Source: Candidatus Staskawiczbacteria bacterium RIFOXYD1_FULL_32_13 (GTDB lineage: Bacteria > Patescibacteriota > Minisyncoccia > Minisyncoccales > Staskawiczbacteraceae). Taken from it: a stretch of DNA of 9,621 bases. The stretch covers positions 1 to 9,621 of the forward strand of contig MHPU01000026.1 in NCBI GenBank assembly GCA_001820485.1, in the 5' to 3' direction. Positions 1 to 5,953 of the stretch are shown piece after piece (position 1 is the stretch's first letter; each line of letters opens with the position of its first letter). The notes beneath the pieces are model-generated. The model did no database searches and was not told the DNA's origin. It was given only the letters and a program-made list of their open reading frames with translations. Position numbers and translations under genes: made by a program.

Positions 1-1
1 A

Positions 2-12
2 TATTGTCATAT
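2..12. repeat. possible truncated arm of a third hairpin
   Basis: The bases TATTGTCATAT match the right arm of the hairpin at 1033-1070 (TATTGTCGTAT) in 10 of 11 positions. The rest of such an element would lie outside the window, so this is only a suggestion. An 11-bp AT-rich match can arise by chance. Confidence 0.25.
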
Positions 13-85
13 GCCGTCCATTATACTTTCCTTTCATAATTTTAAAAGAGTAGGTGTATCATATCATATGAACCAGCGCAAGCTA

Positions 86-115
86 TTGACAAGCAGACTT
101 GCTTTATGCTATAAA
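86..115 (+). promoter_or_regulatory. sigma-70 type promoter
   Basis: A perfect TTGACA at 86-91 is followed after 18 nt by TATAAA at 110-115. The spacer holds a perfect 5-bp dyad (AAGCA/TGCTT, 91-104) that could be an operator. The next gene in this direction starts at 365, so the leader would be about 240 nt and would cross a palindromic repeat and a hairpin. It may instead serve a short RNA, or the gene may use a closer promoter near 277. Confidence 0.5.
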
Positions 116-179
116 TATATTAGTTAAGCTCTTTGAAGATGTTGCACCTCAAAATAGCATTTTAGTAAATCACTCTTTT

Positions 180-247
180 ATCTTCGCAAAAGTGAAGATC
201 CAGAGTAAAATTCTCGTTTCTAGATTCCTGCTTTCGCGAGAATGACA
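180..247 (-). repeat. degenerate palindromic repeat, dual-hairpin family
   Basis: Read on the minus strand this runs GTCATTCTCGCG, GGAATCTAGA, a short middle, ACTCTGGAT, then a TTC...GAAGAT hairpin. The order and the AATCTAGA...CTCTGGAT centre match the copies at 1689-1785 and 7826-7923, but the outer arms are diverged and shorter. ATTCTCG (210-216) and CGAGAAT (237-243) form one 7-bp inverted repeat. ATCTTC (180-185) and GAAGAT (194-199) form another, extended by ACTCT/AGAGT at 172-206. No U-tract follows, so I do not call it a terminator. Confidence 0.6.
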
Positions 248-276
248 CTAAATGAGAAAATTCTAATTTTTTAAAA

Positions 277-282
277 TATTAT
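277..282 (+). promoter_or_regulatory. candidate -10 box close to the 365 gene
   Basis: TATTAT lies 24 nt before the conserved GCGG of the leader hairpin. The minus-strand gene at 5846 has an identical TATTAT 28 nt before the same motif. No good -35 box is visible about 17 nt upstream (the region reads GAGAAA), so the call rests mainly on this matching spacing. Transcription from here would begin almost at the hairpin. Confidence 0.3.
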
Positions 283-289
283 TTTGATG

Positions 290-331
290 TGCAACATACT
301 TTGTCCGCGGATGTTCCGTGAACAAGTTGCA
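290..331 (+). promoter_or_regulatory. 5' leader hairpin with GCGGATGTTCCGT apex
   Basis: The leader RNA can fold with an outer stem TGCAA/TTGCA (290-294/327-331), a 5-nt bulge, a middle stem TTGT/ACAA with a G-U pair, a C-A mismatch, and an apical stem CGCGG/CCGTG (306-310/316-320) closed on ATGTT. The 13-nt apex at 307-319 differs at one position from the apex in the leader of the minus-strand gene at 5846, while the flanking stems differ in sequence. It ends about 20 nt before the Shine-Dalgarno, so it could affect translation or mRNA stability. Confidence 0.6.
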
Positions 332-364
332 TTTTCTTCCTTCTTCCATGAGGAGGTTAATCTC

Positions 365-796
365 ATGAAGAATCTTGCTTGTGCCATATTTGTTGTGGCA
401 GTCCTGATCGGTGTTTTCCTTCTGGCTCCGAGCCATGATTCGGCTCCAATCGTTTTGAAGGCGACCCAACTCGAGATGGCCGAGAAGTCCATTGAGAAGT
501 CCGTCGGAAGCGCGGTCAACCTACAAGACCTTGCAGGAGTCGGAGAGAAGTGGTACGCTCTTGAGCGCGCCACGGGTGCATTCCGAATTTTCCGGAGTGA
601 TACTGGCCTCGATGGCCAATACCGACAAGTCGCCGTCTTCGACAAACCCGTAGGGAGATCGGTGAAAATCTCCCAGGGTCAAGCTCAAGGGATTGAGCTT
701 GTAATTTTTGAAGACGGTTTCCCGACATGGAAGTCGGACGCAACTTTCTCCTCATGGAAGAGAATTCCGCGATCAAACCTGATCGCCCAAAACTAG
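365..796 (+). CDS. uncharacterised small single-TM protein
   Basis: Not a family I recognise. The 143-aa product starts MKNLACAIFVVAVLIGVFLL, a signal-anchor or uncleaved signal peptide at about residues 3-21. A polar region of about 120 residues follows, rich in aromatic and charged residues (WYALERATGAFRIF, then FEDGFPTWKSD), probably outside the membrane. I chose the ATG at 365 because AGGAGG lies 8 nt upstream (351-356); longer in-frame starts would read through the leader hairpin. The gene is monocistronic, with its own terminator. Codon use differs from the neighbouring housekeeping genes: Lys is 7 AAG to 2 AAA, Arg mostly CGN, and C/G-ending codons are frequent, which suggests a separate origin or different selection. 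Its start and leader resemble those of the gene at 5259-5846. No catalytic motif is visible. Confidence 0.8.
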   Translation: MKNLACAIFVVAVLIGVFLLAPSHDSAPIVLKATQLEMAEKSIEKSVGSAVNLQDLAGVGEKWYALERATGAFRIFRSDTGLDGQYRQVAVFDKPVGRSVKISQGQAQGIELVIFEDGFPTWKSDATFSSWKRIPRSNLIAQN

Positions 797-821
797 CTTC
801 ACGGAAGAAGGGAGGTGGGTC

Positions 822-941
822 ATGGTAGACCTAATTGTTTTAGGGAAGATGAGAGTTTGCATTGCACAACTCGTCTTCCCTTTTTTAATACAAAAATTTG
901 AAGGCCCGTCCTTACAAATATTCGACTCTCAAATTATTTAA
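822..941 (+). CDS. doubtful 39-codon ORF with good RBS
   Basis: GGAGG at 811-815 stands 6 nt before an ATG at 822, followed by 39 codons to TAA. The reading frame runs straight through the strong terminator at 843-886, so most transcripts would end before a full peptide could be made. It may be the remnant of a lost downstream gene, a chance ORF, or a translated leader that influences the terminator. The peptide (MVDLIVLGKMRVCIAQ...) resembles nothing I know. Confidence 0.15.
   Translation: MVDLIVLGKMRVCIAQLVFPFLIQKFEGPSLQIFDSQII
843..886 (+). terminator. strong intrinsic terminator
   Basis: GGGAAGAT (843-850) pairs with GTCTTCCC (873-880), with one wobble. After a 2-nt bulge, GAGTT pairs with AACTC. 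The stem is followed at once by TTTTTT (881-886). It closes the gene ending at 796. Confidence 0.9.
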
Positions 942-984
942 ATATTCTCCCACATACAAACTCATATCAGGCCTATCTAACTAC

Positions 985-1020
985 TATGACATAATTCAGC
1001 GACCGCTAAATTATGTCATA
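985..1020. repeat. hairpin repeat 1 with AGCGACCGCT core
   Basis: A perfect 12-bp inverted repeat, TATGACATAATT (985-996) and AATTATGTCATA (1009-1020), encloses AGCGACCGCT (998-1007). The core can itself fold as AGC-GACC-GCT. A run of six T begins 5 nt after the right arm, so on the plus strand it could act as a weak terminator. Confidence 0.8.
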
Positions 1021-1032
1021 CTCATTTTTTAA

Positions 1033-1070
1033 ATACGACAATATAAAGCGACCGCTATCTATTGTCGTAT
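1033..1070. repeat. hairpin repeat 2 with AGCGACCGCT core
   Basis: A perfect 11-bp inverted repeat, ATACGACAATA (1033-1043) and TATTGTCGTAT (1060-1070), encloses the same AGCGACCGCT core (1047-1056). Compared with repeat 1 the shared arm is TAYGACA, and the T-A pair there is a C-G pair here, a compensated change. It sits 12 nt after repeat 1 and is followed by GATTTTTAT on the plus strand. Confidence 0.8.
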
Positions 1071-1136
1071 GATTTTTATAAAACAAAATACAGTCGATCA
1101 ATTAACCATATTCCATAAGATTCCGTCAACTAATAA

Positions 1137-1928
1137 TCACTGAATATTTCTTAAAAAAGTTTTTCGGTGAAGTTTACAAGCTCCATGCTTTACCAAATTT
1201 TCGTAATGTAACTTTGTGCCATAACCTTTATGAAGCTCAAATCCATATTGCAAATATTTTTTTGCATATTTTTTCATCAACCTATCCCTATGAACTTTAG
1301 CAATTATTGAAGCTAAGGCGATTGAAAACACTTTTTGATCGCCTTTTACAATTGATTTATATTTTATTTCGCCAAATTTATCTTTGCCAAACCAATTTTC
1401 ATCAAACTCCATATTCCCATCAACCAATACTATCGCACAAATATGACGATCGCTACTTTTATGCGATACTTGCTTTATCATTTTTTTATACAAATTCTTT
1501 ACTGCTTTTTGCATTGCCAGCTTTGTAGCTTGCAGAATATTTATTTTATCAATTATTTTTTCTGAAACTATCCCAAGGCCATATTCAATGTCTTTACAAA
1601 TTTTGGCCCGTTCATAAATTTCTTCTCTTTGTTTTTCAGAAAGTTGCTTGGAGTCTTTTATCACAGAAAAATCGAAACTAAAAAATCCGTCATTTCGAGC
1701 GAGCCCAAATGGCGAGCGTGGCAATCTAGAGTTCGCGCCTTCACTCTGGATTGCTTCGTCGGTTTGTAAACCTCCTCGCAATGACAAATTGCCATTAAGC
1801 AAAACACAAACAGCACACGCCACAACAGGCCCAGCCAAAGGCCCTCGCCCCACCTCATCCACTCCAATTACAATATCATATCCTTTTTTATATAATTTAT
1901 TTTCTTCCTTAAAATTTGGATATTCCAT
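1137..1928 (-). CDS. rnhB: ribonuclease HII with in-frame repeat insertion
   Basis: Cleaves the RNA strand of RNA-DNA hybrids and excises misincorporated ribonucleotides, a cytoplasmic role in replication and repair. Motifs are intact: GVDEVGRGPLAGPVVA (residues 22-37) with catalytic D24 and E25 and the GRG substrate-sensing motif; KDSKQLSE (91-98); VDGN with D170; ASIIAKVHRD with D215; and the C-terminal HKGYGT...HRKTF. At 263 aa it is longer than the usual roughly 190-230. The excess is residues 48-80, encoded by a palindromic repeat read in frame, placed in the loop between the second strand and the DSKxLSE motif. Without it the protein would be about 230 aa. Start at 1928 has no Shine-Dalgarno. 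The TGA stop falls at the natural family end. Divergent from dnaE across 74 bp. Confidence 0.95.
   Translation of the reverse strand: MEYPNFKEENKLYKKGYDIVIGVDEVGRGPLAGPVVACAVCVLLNGNLSLRGGLQTDEAIQSEGANSRLPRSPFGLARNDGFFSFDFSVIKDSKQLSEKQREEIYERAKICKDIEYGLGIVSEKIIDKINILQATKLAMQKAVKNLYKKMIKQVSHKSSDRHICAIVLVDGNMEFDENWFGKDKFGEIKYKSIVKGDQKVFSIALASIIAKVHRDRLMKKYAKKYLQYGFELHKGYGTKLHYENLVKHGACKLHRKTFLRNIQ
1689..1785. repeat. 97-bp palindromic element inserted in rnhB
   Basis: The ends are GTCATTTCGAG (1689-1699) and CTCGCAATGAC (1775-1785), an inverted repeat with one mismatch. The centre reads GGCAATCTAGA...CTCTGGATTGCTTCGTC, almost the same as the copy at 7826-7923. Its G+C content is well above that of flanking rnhB. 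The 97 bp occupy codons 48 (last base) to 80 of rnhB; two extra bases, perhaps a target duplication, are needed to keep the frame. It resembles in principle the Rickettsia palindromic elements that sit inside genes. No transposase is present, so it would have to be mobilised in trans, if at all. Confidence 0.9.
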
Positions 1929-1944
1929 AAAATTATTATATCAT

Positions 1945-1971
1945 ATTATAAGTTTGACTTCTTTATGTCAA
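1945..1971 (-). promoter_or_regulatory. rnhB promoter
   Basis: On the minus strand TTGACA (1971-1966) is followed by TATAAT (1950-1945) at a short 15-nt spacing; shifting the -10 two bases to TAATAT gives 17 nt. A second TATAAT lies at 1940-1935. The choice of -10 is open, but the 5' UTR is short in each case. Confidence 0.5.
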
Positions 1972-1982
1972 AAAAGTAGAAT
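1954..1982 (+). promoter_or_regulatory. dnaE promoter
   Basis: TTGACT (1954-1959), a 17-nt spacer, then TAGAAT (1977-1982). Transcription would start about 14 nt before the ATG, giving a very short leader with no Shine-Dalgarno. The -35 boxes of this and the rnhB promoter form an inverted repeat TTGAC-N8-GTCAA, so the polymerases would compete. Confidence 0.65.
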
Positions 1983-2002
1983 AAAGAATATTAAAAAAAT
2001 TT

Positions 2003-5000
2003 ATGGCAAAATTTACTCATTTACATGTTCACTCGCATTATTCCCTTCTTGATGGCACAGCCAAAATTGATGATCTTTTAGATTATGTCAAAGAACTTGG
2101 CATGGATTCAGTTGCGCTGACAGACCATGGAGTAATGTATGGAGCTGTAGAATTTTTTAAGAAAGCCAAAGCCAAAGGCATAAAACCTATAATTGGAGTA
2201 GAAATTTATGTTTCCCCTGAAAGCAGATTGCTTAAAAGAGCCAATATTGATGTTAAAAGATATCATTTAATTTTGCTTGCAAAAAATGAAATAGGTTATA
2301 AAAATTTAGTTAAACTTGTAACATCTGCTCACTTAGAAGGATATTATTATAAACCAAGAATTGATGATGAAATATTAGAAAAACATAGTGAAGGCTTAAT
2401 TGGTCTTTCAGCTTGTTTGCAAGGGCAAATCCCCCGCCTTTTATTAGCCAATCAATTAGAAAAAGCTGAAGAGCTTGCTTTAAAATATGAAAAGTTTTTT
2501 GGTAAAGGAAATTTTTATTTAGAACTTCAACATCATCCTACAATAGAAGACCAAGGCAGGGCTAATGAAAAATTAATTACTCTTTCAAAAAAAACTGGCA
2601 TTCCTTTAGTTGCTACAAATGATATTCATTATTTAAGAAAAGAAGATGCCGAAGCTCAAGATGTGCTAATGTTAATTAATACTGGTTCAGATCCAAATGA
2701 TCCAGAGAGATTGTCTTTAAAAGGTTTTGATGTTTCAATGACAAAACCAGAAGAAATGATTGAAAATTTCAAGCATATTCCAGAAGCAATTGAAAATACG
2801 CAAAAGATTGCTGATATGTGCAATTTTCAATTTGAACTAGGAAAAACTAAACTCCCCCTTTTCCCAGTACCAGATAATAAAACTGCCGAGCAATATTTAA
2901 CAGAACTTTGCGAAATTGGTTTGCAAAAAAGATTCCCAGATAAAGATGCAGAATATTTAGAAAGCGCCCGCGAAAGAATGAATTATGAGTTATCAGTAAT
3001 AAACAAAACTGGGTTTGCAGGATATATTTTGATTGTGCAAGATTTTGTAAACTGGGCAAAGAATAGCAGAATTATTGTAGGTCCTGGTCGTGGAAGTGCT
3101 GGCGGGTCTTTGGTTTGTTATTTAACAAATATTACTAATGTTAATCCACTTGACCATAATTTGCTTTTTGAAAGATTTTTAAACCCAGAAAGAATTTCTA
3201 TGCCTGATATTGATATGGATTTTACAGACCGAAGAAGAGATGAAGTTTTAAAATATGTTTCAGAAAAATATGGAGCAGACCATGTAGCTCAAATTATTAC
3301 TTTTGGAACAATGGCAGCTCGCGCTGTAATTCGTGATGTGGGAAGAGCTTTAGCATATACATATAGTTATTGCGATGCAATGGCCAAAATGATACCTACA
3401 GGAATGGATTTAGCTGAAGCCTTGGAAAACGTCAGTGAATTTTCCGACCTTTACAAAAACGACCCACAAGCAAAGCGTCTTTTAGATATTGCTAAAAAAC
3501 TGGAAGGCGTAGCAAGGCACGCCTCCACACATGCTTGTGGAGTTGTGATAGCCAAAGATCCATTAACAGAATCTGTGCCTTTGCAACATCCACCAGGACC
3601 GGGTGGCGAAAACAGCATTGTAACTCAATATGAAATGCATGCAATTGAAGATTTGGGACTTTTGAAAATGGATTTTTTAGGACTCAAAAATTTAACAATT
3701 ATTGAAGATACTTTAGCTAGAATTTACGTTGTAAGAAATGAAAAAGTTAATATTGATAACATACCACAAGGAGATCAAAAAACTTATGAACTTTTGCAAC
3801 AAGCTTTAACTACTTCTGTATTTCAATTAGAATCTGATGGAATGAAAAGATATTTAAAAGAATTAATTCCTTCAAACTTTAATGATATTACAGCTATGGT
3901 GGCTTTATATAGACCAGGGCCAATGCAATTTATTCCAGATTATATTGCCAGAAAACACGGCAGTCAAAAAATTAGTTATTTACATCCAAAATTAGAACCA
4001 ATTTTAAAAGAAACTCAAGGCATTTGTATTTATCAAGAGCAATTAATGAAAATTGCTCAAGAAATCTGTGGATTTACTTTAGGTGAAGCTGATGTTTTAA
4101 GAAAAGCTGTTGGTAAAAAAATTAAAGAGCTTCTTGATGCTCAAGAACAAAAATTTATCAATGGAGCTATAAACAATGGAGTTGATAAAAAAATTGCCGA
4201 GGAACTTTGGCAATGGATTTTGCCTTTTGCAGCTTACGGGTTTAATAAATCACATTCAGCAGCTTATGCATTAATTGCTTACCAAACTGCATATTTAAAA
4301 GCTCATTACCCTGTAGAATTTATGGCTTCAGTTTTAACTTCTGAAAAAGCAGATGTAGAAAGAATTGCAGTACTTATAGAAGAATGCAAAAAAATGCAAA
4401 TTGAAGTTTTGCCACCAAATATAAATGAATCTTTAAAAAACTTTACAGTAGTGCCAGATAAGAATCAAATTAGATTTGGCTTAATAGCTATTAAAAATGT
4501 AGGCGAAGGAATAATTGAAGCTACAACTAAAGAAAGAAAAGAAAATGGCCAATTTAAAACAATGTCCGATTTTATTTATCGAGTAAGTAGTAAAGATTTA
4601 AATAAAAAATCAATGGAAGCATTAATTAAAGCCGGAGCTTTTGATCAATTTGCTGAAAGAAACCAACTTTTGCAAAATTTAGAAAAACTTTTAGAAATTG
4701 CCAGAGAAAACCAAAAAAACAAAGCATCTCCCCAAATTGGTCTTTTTGCTTCTGTAAAAACTGTAAATACTGAAATAAAATTAGAACCTGCAATACCAGC
4801 TAAACCTTTTGAAAAATTAATGTGGGAAAAAGAATTACTTGGTCTTTTTGTAAGCTCTCACCCTTTAGCTAGTTATCGAAAACTTTTTGAATCAAAATGC
4901 TTTCCAATTTCAAAAATAAACCAAACTGTAGTAAATAAAAAAATAGTTCTTGGAGGAATTATATCTGGCATCAAAAAAATTATTACCAAAACTGGCAAAC

Positions 5001-5197
5001 CAATGCTTTTTATGAAACTTGAAGATTTAACTAGTAAAATAGAAATTGTGGTTTTCCCAAATTTACTTGAAGCTAATCCCCTAGCTTTGCAAGAAAATAA
5101 AATCGTCTTCATAGCAGGCCGTATTGATGACCGCAATAGCGAGTTAAAAGTGGTAGCTGACGATGTGCAGGAAATAGTCACTCCCCGCGAAGTTTAA
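2003..5197 (+). CDS. dnaE: DNA polymerase III alpha subunit
   Basis: Replicative DNA polymerase of family C, the catalytic core of the holoenzyme. At 1064 aa it is close to family length (about 1160 in E. coli). Order: PHP domain (about 1-270), palm with GPGRGSAGGS (360-369) and PDIDMDF, whose D402 and D404 with D557 (KMDFLGL) form the catalytic triad, then fingers, a helix-hairpin-helix region near 865-890, a clamp-binding motif QIGLF (911-915), and an OB fold at about 977-1055. The PHP metal ligands look complete (H8, H10, D17, H42, E67, H88, C138, D207, H209), unlike E. coli, so intrinsic 3'-5' exonuclease activity is possible (inference). The start is the first Met before the PHP motif; there is no Shine-Dalgarno. 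Codons are strongly A/T-ending. No intein or frameshift seen. Confidence 0.98.
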   Translation: MAKFTHLHVHSHYSLLDGTAKIDDLLDYVKELGMDSVALTDHGVMYGAVEFFKKAKAKGIKPIIGVEIYVSPESRLLKRANIDVKRYHLILLAKNEIGYKNLVKLVTSAHLEGYYYKPRIDDEILEKHSEGLIGLSACLQGQIPRLLLANQLEKAEELALKYEKFFGKGNFYLELQHHPTIEDQGRANEKLITLSKKTGIPLVATNDIHYLRKEDAEAQDVLMLINTGSDPNDPERLSLKGFDVSMTKPEEMIENFKHIPEAIENTQKIADMCNFQFELGKTKLPLFPVPDNKTAEQYLTELCEIGLQKRFPDKDAEYLESARERMNYELSVINKTGFAGYILIVQDFVNWAKNSRIIVGPGRGSAGGSLVCYLTNITNVNPLDHNLLFERFLNPERISMPDIDMDFTDRRRDEVLKYVSEKYGADHVAQIITFGTMAARAVIRDVGRALAYTYSYCDAMAKMIPTGMDLAEALENVSEFSDLYKNDPQAKRLLDIAKKLEGVARHASTHACGVVIAKDPLTESVPLQHPPGPGGENSIVTQYEMHAIEDLGLLKMDFLGLKNLTIIEDTLARIYVVRNEKVNIDNIPQGDQKTYELLQQALTTSVFQLESDGMKRYLKELIPSNFNDITAMVALYRPGPMQFIPDYIARKHGSQKISYLHPKLEPILKETQGICIYQEQLMKIAQEICGFTLGEADVLRKAVGKKIKELLDAQEQKFINGAINNGVDKKIAEELWQWILPFAAYGFNKSHSAAYALIAYQTAYLKAHYPVEFMASVLTSEKADVERIAVLIEECKKMQIEVLPPNINESLKNFTVVPDKNQIRFGLIAIKNVGEGIIEATTKERKENGQFKTMSDFIYRVSSKDLNKKSMEALIKAGAFDQFAERNQLLQNLEKLLEIARENQKNKASPQIGLFASVKTVNTEIKLEPAIPAKPFEKLMWEKELLGLFVSSHPLASYRKLFESKCFPISKINQTVVNKKIVLGGIISGIKKIITKTGKPMLFMKLEDLTSKIEIVVFPNLLEANPLALQENKIVFIAGRIDDRNSELKVVADDVQEIVTPREV

Positions 5198-5213
5198 AAT
5201 TTTGCAAAAGAAA

Positions 5214-5244
5214 AGCCCCGGCTATACCGTGGGCTGTGTTTTTT
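5214..5244. terminator. bidirectional intrinsic terminator
   Basis: AGCCCCGG (5214-5221) pairs with CCG-T-GGGCT (5227-5235), one T bulged, loop CTATA. On the plus strand GTGTTTTTT follows and ends dnaE 17 nt after its stop. On the minus strand the hairpin is followed by TTTTCTTTT and ends the convergent gene at 5259. Confidence 0.85.
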
Positions 5245-5258
5245 GGCACGAGGAATTT

Positions 5259-5846
5259 TTAATCCCTCCATTGCCCTTTTTCGTTAAGATCAACGAGCAC
5301 ATCATCCTCCGTGATTTCGTCCAGATCCAGTGAAGATGGTGGCAGTTCGTAAAGACCCCCTTCCTTTTTCCAATATTGCTCTACATCGGCAATACAATAA
5401 TTGATAGCCGGAGCAGATGTGCTTGAAGTTGCGTTAGTCACAACAAATTGACCTGTGTCAGATGTCACAAATTCAACAACTCCAAACGCCAACAGTGCAT
5501 CTTTATTACGAATCTCGCAATAAAATCTCTCTTGATCGATCAAAATTGTAGTGATCGCATCAAAAGATTCAAAACAAAAATTCAGCGAGGGAAAAAAGCT
5601 CTCCAAGCATTTTGCAAATGCCTTCGTTGCCAGCTCGCTTTGGTCGATCGATTTCACCAAACGTTCTTGCACTTTGGCCGAGAGCAAGAAAGCAAAAAGA
5701 TGTAAAAACATAAATACCGCAGTCACGATGCTGGCAATCAAGAACAAGGTTTTTGTTTCCTTGTCTTCAATTGTGAAAAGTGAAGCCACAATCAAACCAA
5801 CCAACACAGCTCCCAAAACCAACGTCCAAGCAAGATTCTTGTTCAT
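5259..5846 (-). CDS. uncharacterised two-TM protein
   Basis: Not a family I recognise. The 195-aa product has two predicted membrane helices (about residues 5-24, LAWTLVLGAVLVGLIVASLF, and 34-56), then a stretch with a helical start (SAKVQERLVKSIDQSELATK), a middle part with mixed beta character, and an acidic tail (LDLDEITEDDVLVDLNEKG). The soluble part probably faces the cytoplasm, but topology is uncertain. I chose the ATG at 5846 because GGGAG lies 7 nt upstream (5858-5854); longer in-frame starts up to 5951 would read through the leader hairpin. G+C is higher than in dnaE or thrS and codon use more balanced. The first codons share 14 nt, AAGAATCTTGCTTG, with the gene at 365. Monocistronic, with its own promoter and a terminator shared with dnaE. 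Confidence 0.8.
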   Translation of the reverse strand: MNKNLAWTLVLGAVLVGLIVASLFTIEDKETKTLFLIASIVTAVFMFLHLFAFLLSAKVQERLVKSIDQSELATKAFAKCLESFFPSLNFCFESFDAITTILIDQERFYCEIRNKDALLAFGVVEFVTSDTGQFVVTNATSSTSAPAINYCIADVEQYWKKEGGLYELPPSSLDLDEITEDDVLVDLNEKGQWRD

Positions 5847-5875
5847 CTCGTTTCTCCCGTCAAATTGTTTAGCTA

Positions 5876-5902
5876 TTTTGAAACGGAACACCCGCTTCAA
5901 AA
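5876..5902 (-). promoter_or_regulatory. 5' leader hairpin with GCGGGTGTTCCGT apex
   Basis: On the minus strand TTTTGAAGCGG (5902-5892) pairs with CCGTTTCAAAA (5886-5876), with one G-U wobble, around the loop GTGTT. The 13-nt apex matches the one at 307-319 in 12 of 13 positions while the lower stem is unrelated. It lies 29 nt before the start codon (18 nt before the Shine-Dalgarno). Confidence 0.65.
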
Positions 5903-5923
5903 ATCGCCACGTGTGCTGAGTAG

Positions 5924-5951
5924 ATAATACCACAATAAAATAAAAAATCAA
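5924..5951 (-). promoter_or_regulatory. promoter for the 5846 gene
   Basis: On the minus strand TTGATT (5951-5946), a 16-nt spacer, then TATTAT (5929-5924) preceded by TGG, an extended -10. The mRNA leader would be about 70 nt and contain the hairpin at 5876-5902. Confidence 0.5.
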
Positions 5952-5953
5952 GG

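Larger units (their letters stand above)
942..1136. other. convergent intergenic region
   Basis: About 195 bp between the plus-strand terminator region and the 3' end of rnhB. It contains two tandem hairpin repeats, listed separately, and otherwise AT-rich sequence with no ORF, tRNA or promoter I can support. No conventional rnhB terminator with a U-tract on the minus strand is visible; the hairpins may serve as RNA 3' ends. Confidence 0.6.

Noticed and set aside
172..206. Intrinsic terminator
   Set aside because: ACTCT/AGAGT and ATCTTC/GAAGAT pair, but no U-tract follows on either strand, and the sequence fits the decayed palindromic repeat.
284..364. N-terminal extension of the 365 gene using a TTG or ATG near 284-287
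   Set aside because: It has no Shine-Dalgarno, would translate the leader hairpin, and the ATG at 365 has AGGAGG at proper spacing followed by a clear membrane helix.
985..1070. CRISPR array or integron attC sites
   Set aside because: Only two units with different arms and a conserved centre. CRISPR needs identical repeats with unique spacers, and attC sites conserve the outer boxes rather than the centre.
1648..2052. Plus-strand ORF across the rnhB start and intergenic region
   Set aside because: It is antisense to rnhB, overlaps the dnaE start and its promoter, and reads the palindromic element; no Shine-Dalgarno or recognisable domain.
5551..5919. Plus-strand ORF antisense to the 5259-5846 gene
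   Set aside because: It is a shadow of the minus-strand gene, with no membrane segment, Shine-Dalgarno or promoter of its own.
5847..5951. Longer start for the minus-strand gene, up to 5951
   Set aside because: It would cover the promoter and leader hairpin; the ATG at 5846 has a Shine-Dalgarno and matches the start of the 365 gene.
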